DNA of 20,425 bases from Bacteroidota bacterium (GTDB lineage Bacteria > Bacteroidota > Bacteroidia > NS11-12g > UBA955). This document shows positions 15,496 through 20,425 of this stretch, piece by piece. The notes beneath the pieces are model-generated. The model was not told the origin of the DNA and searched no databases. It was given only the letters and a program-made list of their open reading frames with translations. The position numbers and the translations under genes are program-made. The DNA is taken from assembly GCA_947460045.1 (NCBI GenBank), contig CANHGC010000003.1, forward strand, positions 1 through 20,425, written 5' to 3'. The first letter of the stretch is position 1. Every line of letters starts with the position of its first letter.

Positions 15496-16944
15496 ATGGA
15501 AACACAATTTGAGGCGGTCATCGGTTTGGAAATTCACGTGCAGTTGCAAACGTTGAGCAAGGCATTTTCTGCAGATAGCATCGAATATGGCGCATTGCCA
15601 AATACGCAAGTAAGTCCAATCAGTTTGGGCCACCCCGGCACTTTGCCCATGCACAACAAGGCAGCCATCGACAATGCCATCAAAATGGGCTTGGCGTTGA
15701 ATTGCGATATTCGTCAAGTGAATCGATATGCGAGAAAAAACTACTTCTATGCCGATTTGCCTAAGGGCTATCAAATCACCCAGTTCGATACGCCATTGTG
15801 TAACAACGGTGCAGTACGCATTAAATTGGGCGATGGCAGCGTGAAAGACATTCGATTAACGCGCATCCACATGGAAGAAGATACAGGCAAGAGCATGCAC
15901 GATCAAGATCTATACGATACTTTGGTAGATTACAACCGCGCAGGAACCGCTTTAATTGAAGTCGTAACCGAACCTGATATCAAAACGGGAGACGAAGCTT
16001 ATGCGTTTGTTACAGAAATCCGCCGATTGGTGAGATACCTCGAAATTTGTGACGGCAACATGGAAGAAGGCAGTTTGCGTTGCGATGCCAACATTTCTAT
16101 CATGCCCAAAGGCTCTAAAGTTTTCGGAACCAAAGTGGAAGTGAAAAACATGAACTCCATTTCCAATGTGAAACGGGCCATTGATTTCGAAATAAAACGT
16201 CAAACCGAGGTATTGTTGAGCGGTGGTAGCATCGATGGTGAAACCCGTGGATTCAATGGATTGAACGGATCTACTTTCAGTATGCGTAAAAAGGAAGCGG
16301 TGAACGATTATCGCTATTTCCCTGAGCCCGACCTCCCACCCACCATCGTAACGGAGGCCTATTTGGAAGAGGTTCGCTTGCGTATGCCCGAATTACCGTC
16401 TGCCTTGTATCACCGATTTACTGAACAGTATGGTTTGAGCGATTACGATGCTTCTGTTTTGGTAGACGATAAACACAGTGCCTTGTACTTTGAAAAAGTT
16501 GTGGGCATTTCCCCCAAGTATAAACAAGTGAGCAACTGGATTTCCGGACCCATTCGGGGCTATCTCAATGAGAATGCCTTGGGGATGGAAGATTTCACAC
16601 TCAGCCCCCAGCAAATTGCCGAAATCATTGAGCTCATTGAAGCCAATAAAATCAGTCATACCGCAGCCACACAACAACTGTTCCCAGCCCTCACCCAAAA
16701 TCCAAACAGCACCGCTGCAGAATTGGTTGAATCACTGGGATTGGCGAATATCACCGATGCGTCTTTCATTGAAAACTTGGTGCAGGAAGTATTGGCTGAG
16801 TTCCCCGAAAAAGTGGCAGAATATCGTGCCGGCAAATTGGGATTGTTGGGCTTGTTTGTGGGCGAAGTAATGAAGAGATCCAAAGGGAAAGCAGACCCAA
16901 AAACCGCCAACGCATCGGTAAAATCAGCATTGGATCAAGCTTAA
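15496..16944 (+). CDS. gatB: Aspartyl/glutamyl-tRNA(Asn/Gln) amidotransferase subunit B
   Basis: The protein has 482 residues from ATG 15496, the start that opens the family sequence METQFEAVIGLEIHVQLQT; the frame is open back to 15298 but that part is antisense to rnpB. GatB landmarks include PISLGHPGTLPMHNKAAID, VNRYARKNYFYADLPKGYQI, HMEEDTGKSMHD, YNRAGTALIEVVTEPD, EEGSLRCDANIS and KVEVKNMNSISNVKRAIDFE. The C-terminus has the YqeY-like helical domain (AEYRAGKLGLLGLFVGEVM). With GatA and GatC it converts misacylated Glu-tRNA(Gln), and in some species Asp-tRNA(Asn), to the correct amide using ATP; GatB binds the tRNA and hosts the phosphorylation step. gatA and gatC are not in the window. The next gene begins 8 bases after its stop. 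Confidence 0.97.
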   Translation: METQFEAVIGLEIHVQLQTLSKAFSADSIEYGALPNTQVSPISLGHPGTLPMHNKAAIDNAIKMGLALNCDIRQVNRYARKNYFYADLPKGYQITQFDTPLCNNGAVRIKLGDGSVKDIRLTRIHMEEDTGKSMHDQDLYDTLVDYNRAGTALIEVVTEPDIKTGDEAYAFVTEIRRLVRYLEICDGNMEEGSLRCDANISIMPKGSKVFGTKVEVKNMNSISNVKRAIDFEIKRQTEVLLSGGSIDGETRGFNGLNGSTFSMRKKEAVNDYRYFPEPDLPPTIVTEAYLEEVRLRMPELPSALYHRFTEQYGLSDYDASVLVDDKHSALYFEKVVGISPKYKQVSNWISGPIRGYLNENALGMEDFTLSPQQIAEIIELIEANKISHTAATQQLFPALTQNPNSTAAELVESLGLANITDASFIENLVQEVLAEFPEKVAEYRAGKLGLLGLFVGEVMKRSKGKADPKTANASVKSALDQA

Positions 16945-16952
16945 TTGGGGGA

Positions 16953-18800
16953 ATGATGCGCTTTGGGATGGTCCTAGGCCTAATGGCCATTTGGTGTATT
17001 GATGTGTTTTCACAATCAAAACCCCTACCCAACTATCCCAAAAGTTTACCCTTTTTAGATACCACCGCGAACCATTTCCAATCTCAGCAAGCCTCCTTAA
17101 TGGGAAGCATTGTGGATGTGATCGGGCCACGAAACAACGGGGATATCAACATTCTTCATATTGGTGATGAGCAGGTTAGCTCACTGTCGAACCCACTCAG
17201 AAAACAACTTTTTCACCAAGGTTCGCCGCAATCGGAAAATGCCGAAAACCAACCGGGTTTGGGATTGTTTTTTCCAGGGGCATTGAATAACAATGCATTG
17301 GACCTTGGGATTAAGAGCAGTAGCACCGGCCTGTGGACCTATGCCACGCCCATCGAAAACAATCGTTTGATGCCCGTGGGTATTACAGGCTACTCGGCAA
17401 AAACCGAAGACTGGAAGTCCACCATCACCGTTTTCATCCCTTCCGAATACCAAAACAAGGTGGATCAATTCAAGATGTTCTGCGAGCGGAGCGAGCAGCA
17501 TTTCGATGTGGTGGTTACTTGTTTGGGCGATAAAAAAGCAAATGGATCAGCCACTGTATTGAGCAAACGGGAGTTTCCCGCATCCATATCGTACAGAAAC
17601 GCCCCCTTCTTGGAACTGTCGATCCCATTGGGTACGCGGAGCATTGCCATTCAATTCAAGCAAGTAATATCAGCGCAGAAATCATTTACCATACACGGCA
17701 TTTCAATCAATAACTCTCGCGCATTCAACTTTCACAGCATTGGGATGAGAGGCTGTGGTTACAATGAATTCAATCGATTGGAATTGTTCAAGCAACAACT
17801 TCCCCTGATCTCCCCAGATTTGGTGATTTTGGATTTTGGACAGCATGAAAACTACAGGGGCAATGAAACCGAAGCCGCCTATCTAGAACCCCTGAAACAG
17901 TGCATAAAAACCATTCGTGATGCCATGCCTGCAACAAAGATCATGATCGTTATCCCCCAAGATTGTGTTCGCGGTGGCAGAACATTGCAAACTTTCGAAA
18001 AATACCAACAGGCCATCATCGCTCTGTGTAAAACAGAACGCATCGCCTATTATGATTGGTATCGGGTTTCAGGGGGGAAATACTCCGCCCAATATTGGCT
18101 CGATTATGCATTGTTTTTGCCTGATGGCATGCATCTGAACGAGCAAGGCACCGATTTGAAAGGACAATTGTACGCCGATGCTTTTGGGAATACCGTGCAG
18201 CGTTACAACAATGGGTACCGACAATTTATCATCGCCGAGGATACAAGCAAACGATTGGCTTTTCGCACGCGTGATACCCTGAGTAAAAACATCGTAGTGT
18301 CGGAAGTATGGCGATATCACGTGGTACGCAGGGGTGAAACGGCTTATCGGATTGCATTGCGATATGGAATTACTGTGGCGCAATTGAAAGAATGGAACCA
18401 TCTCCGGAATTACAACATTGCCGCTGGTACCCGTTTAAAGGTTGGAAAGCTCTCGATAGCCACCAAATCAGACCCAATACAAAGTTTGGAGATGAAAGAC
18501 AGCGCGGATGCCGAAACCCAAGATCTGAGAGGCGTTGTTTCAGACAGCTCATCGAACAAAGGAAAGAACCCCATTCCCATTATTTCGCCCTCAGCCAACG
18601 GCAAACCAAACCCTGACCCTTCGTTGGTTAACAGCAAGCCCAAAACAACGCCTGCAAAACCCGTCTATCACAAAGTTCGTCCGGGTGAAACCCTCTACTC
18701 TATTGCCAAGGCATACGGATTAACCGTGGATCAATTGAAGAGAATGAATGGATTGAGGAGCAACAACTTAGCGGTTGGACGTCTCCTTCGTGTTCGATAA
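16953..18800 (+). CDS. SGNH/GDSL-like protein with two C-terminal LysM domains (probable cell-wall protein)
   Basis: The protein has 615 residues with a short hydrophobic signal (MMRFGMVLGLMAIWCIDVFS). Residues about 60-415 resemble Bacteroidota SGNH hydrolases of the peptidoglycan esterase kind. Block I reads ILHIGDEQVS (67-76) where GDS is expected, block II SIGMRGCGY (262-270), block III LDFGQHEN (293-300) where GTND is usual, and block V PDGMHLNEQG (390-399) keeps Asp391 and His394. Two LysM modules follow at 455-497 (YHVVRRGETAYRIALRYG) and 572-615 (YHKVRPGETLYSIAKAYG), joined by a Ser/Pro/Lys-rich linker. LysM binds peptidoglycan, so it probably acts in the periplasm or on the wall. With Ser replaced by Glu it may be a non-catalytic relative or use altered chemistry (inference). 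It is probably cotranscribed with gatB, 8 bases upstream, and converges on ydcF with a 5-base gap. Confidence 0.85.
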   Translation: MMRFGMVLGLMAIWCIDVFSQSKPLPNYPKSLPFLDTTANHFQSQQASLMGSIVDVIGPRNNGDINILHIGDEQVSSLSNPLRKQLFHQGSPQSENAENQPGLGLFFPGALNNNALDLGIKSSSTGLWTYATPIENNRLMPVGITGYSAKTEDWKSTITVFIPSEYQNKVDQFKMFCERSEQHFDVVVTCLGDKKANGSATVLSKREFPASISYRNAPFLELSIPLGTRSIAIQFKQVISAQKSFTIHGISINNSRAFNFHSIGMRGCGYNEFNRLELFKQQLPLISPDLVILDFGQHENYRGNETEAAYLEPLKQCIKTIRDAMPATKIMIVIPQDCVRGGRTLQTFEKYQQAIIALCKTERIAYYDWYRVSGGKYSAQYWLDYALFLPDGMHLNEQGTDLKGQLYADAFGNTVQRYNNGYRQFIIAEDTSKRLAFRTRDTLSKNIVVSEVWRYHVVRRGETAYRIALRYGITVAQLKEWNHLRNYNIAAGTRLKVGKLSIATKSDPIQSLEMKDSADAETQDLRGVVSDSSSNKGKNPIPIISPSANGKPNPDPSLVNSKPKTTPAKPVYHKVRPGETLYSIAKAYGLTVDQLKRMNGLRSNNLAVGRLLRVR

Positions 18801-18805
18801 ATCGA

Positions 18806-19582
18806 TTAAATCTTGCCCGTGATTTTGTAGGATATCATCCCAACCACTTCTCGAAGTAGTGTTTGGAACTTTTCCATTGCACCCGTCGATGGTATTAGCC
18901 AAGCCTCTAAATTGTAATCGCGCGTGGCGTTCCCCATGTAATGCACAGGGTAAGCAATGTATTTCACCCCTGCTTTGTCGTAGCAGCCCTTTGATCGTGG
19001 CATGTGAAAGGCAGAAGTCACCAGCAACACGGGTTCGGTAATTTTCAAAGAGTCGAGGATTTTCTTGGTTTCCACGGCATTCTCGTAGGTATTTCGCGAT
19101 TTGGCATCGATAAAAATGCGATTTGGGTTTACGCCATAGTCCTTCAAATACTGGGCGATGTGGGTACTCTCATAGTATTTCTTCATCACAATGGAAGCCG
19201 ATCCCCCACTCAGAATCACAGTATCAATGCGGTGATTGAGGATATTCTGCATGGGATAAAACAAGCGTTCGCTGGCCTCAGTGAATCCCACTCGATTTCG
19301 GGCATGGTCGAATCCTGAGTAACCGCCCAAAATCACACATACCTTTGTCGAAGGAACCACTTGACTGGTGTCTGAGCAAGTATAGGGCTCGGGCTCCCAC
19401 AACAAGCACAACTCGTTGATCAACACACTGTGCCCTGTGAGATAGAAAATCGCCAAGACCATCATCGCCATCTTACGTCGTTTCGAGGCAAACCGAGGCA
19501 GCAAACTCAACAGCAAGATCAAGAGAACCCAACTGAGGGGCTTGAACAGGAACGATGTGATTTTGGAAAGGATGAAAAACAT
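18806..19582 (-). CDS. YdcF/SanA-family (DUF218) membrane protein
   Basis: The protein has 258 residues. Two hydrophobic segments at the N-terminus (about 5-28 and 36-58) are followed by the DUF218 domain: VCVILGGYSG (81-90), TVILSGGSAS, the hallmark DAKSRNTYENAVETKKIL, and VLLVTSAFHMPRSKGCYDKAG. This matches the ElyC/YdcF/SanA group, whose members affect envelope integrity and peptidoglycan or vancomycin phenotypes in E. coli; their reaction is not established. The gene starts at ATG 19582 in a divergent spacer of 163 bases shared with the next gene. It converges with the LysM protein gene, leaving 5 bases between stop codons and no hairpin terminator. Confidence 0.88.
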   Translation of the reverse strand: MFFILSKITSFLFKPLSWVLLILLLSLLPRFASKRRKMAMMVLAIFYLTGHSVLINELCLLWEPEPYTCSDTSQVVPSTKVCVILGGYSGFDHARNRVGFTEASERLFYPMQNILNHRIDTVILSGGSASIVMKKYYESTHIAQYLKDYGVNPNRIFIDAKSRNTYENAVETKKILDSLKITEPVLLVTSAFHMPRSKGCYDKAGVKYIAYPVHYMGNATRDYNLEAWLIPSTGAMEKFQTLLREVVGMISYKITGKI

Positions 19583-19731
19583 GGGGTAAAATTAAACCTT
19601 TGGCCCTAAAAATTGTCTAATTCTCATTGCACTTGATTGTAAAAACAAGTCACTGAAAACCCAAATATCAATCTACAACCATTTTAGCGTTGGTTTCATC
19701 CAAAGAATCCCACAATCACAGCCCAAATGGC

Positions 19732-19739
19732 GATATTTG
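19732..19739 (+). promoter_or_regulatory. Possible -7 element for the last gene
   Basis: GATATTTG matches TAnnTTTG except for the first base, and ends 6 bases before the ATG at 19746. There is no -33 match. It is reported only because the position resembles that of other genes in the window. Confidence 0.2.
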
Positions 19740-19745
19740 CATTTT

Positions 19746-20425
19746 ATGCCCTCCATACATTCATTTTATCGACCATTTCTATTATTCAGCGCTGTTCTTT
19801 GCCTTTTTTCCTCCATTCAGGCACAGCAGTTTGAACCCATGCGTGGTGGAAACGCTCCGATGCGTGGCGATGATGGCGGCCCTAGAGCCAACAATCGAGG
19901 GGGCATCAGAATTACGGCGAGTGGCCAGTGTGTCCAACTACAATTCGATGACAAAAATCTCAATACCGCAGGCGCGGCCGGTGCAATCATCTCGCTTTGG
20001 ATTCCCAACGATACCGCATCGATCGGAAAAATTATAGGATTTTTACCCAATGGTAGAATGAGCAGCGAAAACGAACAAGCTTTCCGACCCATCAAGCGCA
20101 GAGCGCAAGAGGGCGATATCAATTTGCCCAATAACGGATTTACACAAACCGATTCTCTAGGAAAGTATAGTCTTCGTTTACCACTCTTTCAGTTTGGGAA
20201 TCCCCAAAATCCTCAAGATTTCATGTTTTTGCGCGCTGCAATGAGCAACCCCAAGAGCAAGGCACTCACCTTCTTGATCGTTGCCACGCATTCAAACGGC
20301 ACAAAGGCACAAAGCTGGATCAATCTGCATGATTATGTCAATTTCTCAAGGCTTGCAGAAACCAATTCCTTCTCCTTCGAGTTTACGCTGCCAACCCTCA
20401 CCTTGGTGAACGAAATCATTCCCAT
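19746..20425 (+). CDS. Secreted protein of unknown family (partial, C-terminus outside window)
   Basis: The frame is open from ATG 19746 to the window edge, 226 codons. The first 28 residues are a Sec signal: a basic/aromatic start (MPSIHSFYRP), the hydrophobic core FLLFSAVLCLF and a cleavage-like SIQAQ. A Gly/Arg-rich stretch follows with two PMRG units (residues 33-36 and 41-44) and NNRGG. After this come strand-like segments: RITASGQCVQLQFDD, GAAGAIISLWIPNDT, GKYSLRLPLFQFG, LTFLIVATHSNG and FSFEFTLPTLTLV. One Cys is seen. I do not recognise the family. A longer protein carrying a type IX sorting domain beyond the edge is possible but cannot be seen. It is divergent from ydcF. Confidence 0.7.
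   Translation, partial: MPSIHSFYRPFLLFSAVLCLFSSIQAQQFEPMRGGNAPMRGDDGGPRANNRGGIRITASGQCVQLQFDDKNLNTAGAAGAIISLWIPNDTASIGKIIGFLPNGRMSSENEQAFRPIKRRAQEGDINLPNNGFTQTDSLGKYSLRLPLFQFGNPQNPQDFMFLRAAMSNPKSKALTFLIVATHSNGTKAQSWINLHDYVNFSRLAETNSFSFEFTLPTLTLVNEIIP

Noticed and set aside
19727..19834. Small 35-codon hydrophobic open frame overlapping the start of the last gene
   Set aside because: It lies in another frame over the signal-peptide region; its hydrophobicity mirrors the overlapping signal peptide, and nothing else supports it.

Overview
The window comes from a member of the Bacteroidota, and no closer placement is safe. The evidence is a type IX secretion and gliding gene set (porV, porU, a PorP/SprF-family gene, gldJ), the Bacteroidota -7 promoter octamer TAnnTTTG in front of many genes, signal peptides ending in QAQ, start codons without clear Shine-Dalgarno sequences, and a DUF4920 lipoprotein. 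Base composition is moderate and even, and I see no insertion sequence, phage gene or CRISPR array.

Layout. Bases 1-1054 (minus) hold the N-terminal part of an FtsX/LolE-type ABC permease. It is divergent from, and slightly overlaps, a secreted NamZ-family (DUF1343) exo-muramidase gene (1011-2348, plus), which is followed by a small DUF4920 lipoprotein gene. A bidirectional terminator at 2789-2820 separates these from a long minus-strand block: accC, accB, an unidentified outer-membrane barrel gene, a pccB-type carboxyltransferase gene, porV and porU. Across a 160-base divergent spacer the plus strand carries a porP/sprF-family gene and gldJ, each followed by a clear terminator. Next come two minus-strand RNA genes, tRNA-Gly(GCC) and RNase P RNA (rnpB). 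Divergent from rnpB is gatB, closely followed by an SGNH-like protein with two LysM domains. A convergent ydcF-like gene comes next, and a secreted protein of unknown family runs off the right edge.

How the genes work together. PorU and PorV form the cell-surface complex that removes the C-terminal sorting signal of type IX cargo. GldJ is the gliding/secretion lipoprotein and PorP/SprF proteins are outer-membrane partners of that machine, so 7153-14674 is a secretion/gliding locus. AccB and AccC supply biotinyl carrier and biotin carboxylase, and the PccB-like protein is a carboxyltransferase they could serve. NamZ and the LysM protein act on or bind peptidoglycan. GatB belongs to the GatCAB amidotransferase.

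No wholly new system is evident. The points most worth a second look are: (1) -7 promoter elements lying 0-13 bases from start codons, which implies very short or absent leaders; (2) interlocked divergent starts of the permease and namZ genes; (3) the SGNH-like LysM protein, whose catalytic GDS motif reads GDE; (4) an unidentified barrel gene and a perfect 17-bp hairpin between the acyl-CoA carboxylase genes.
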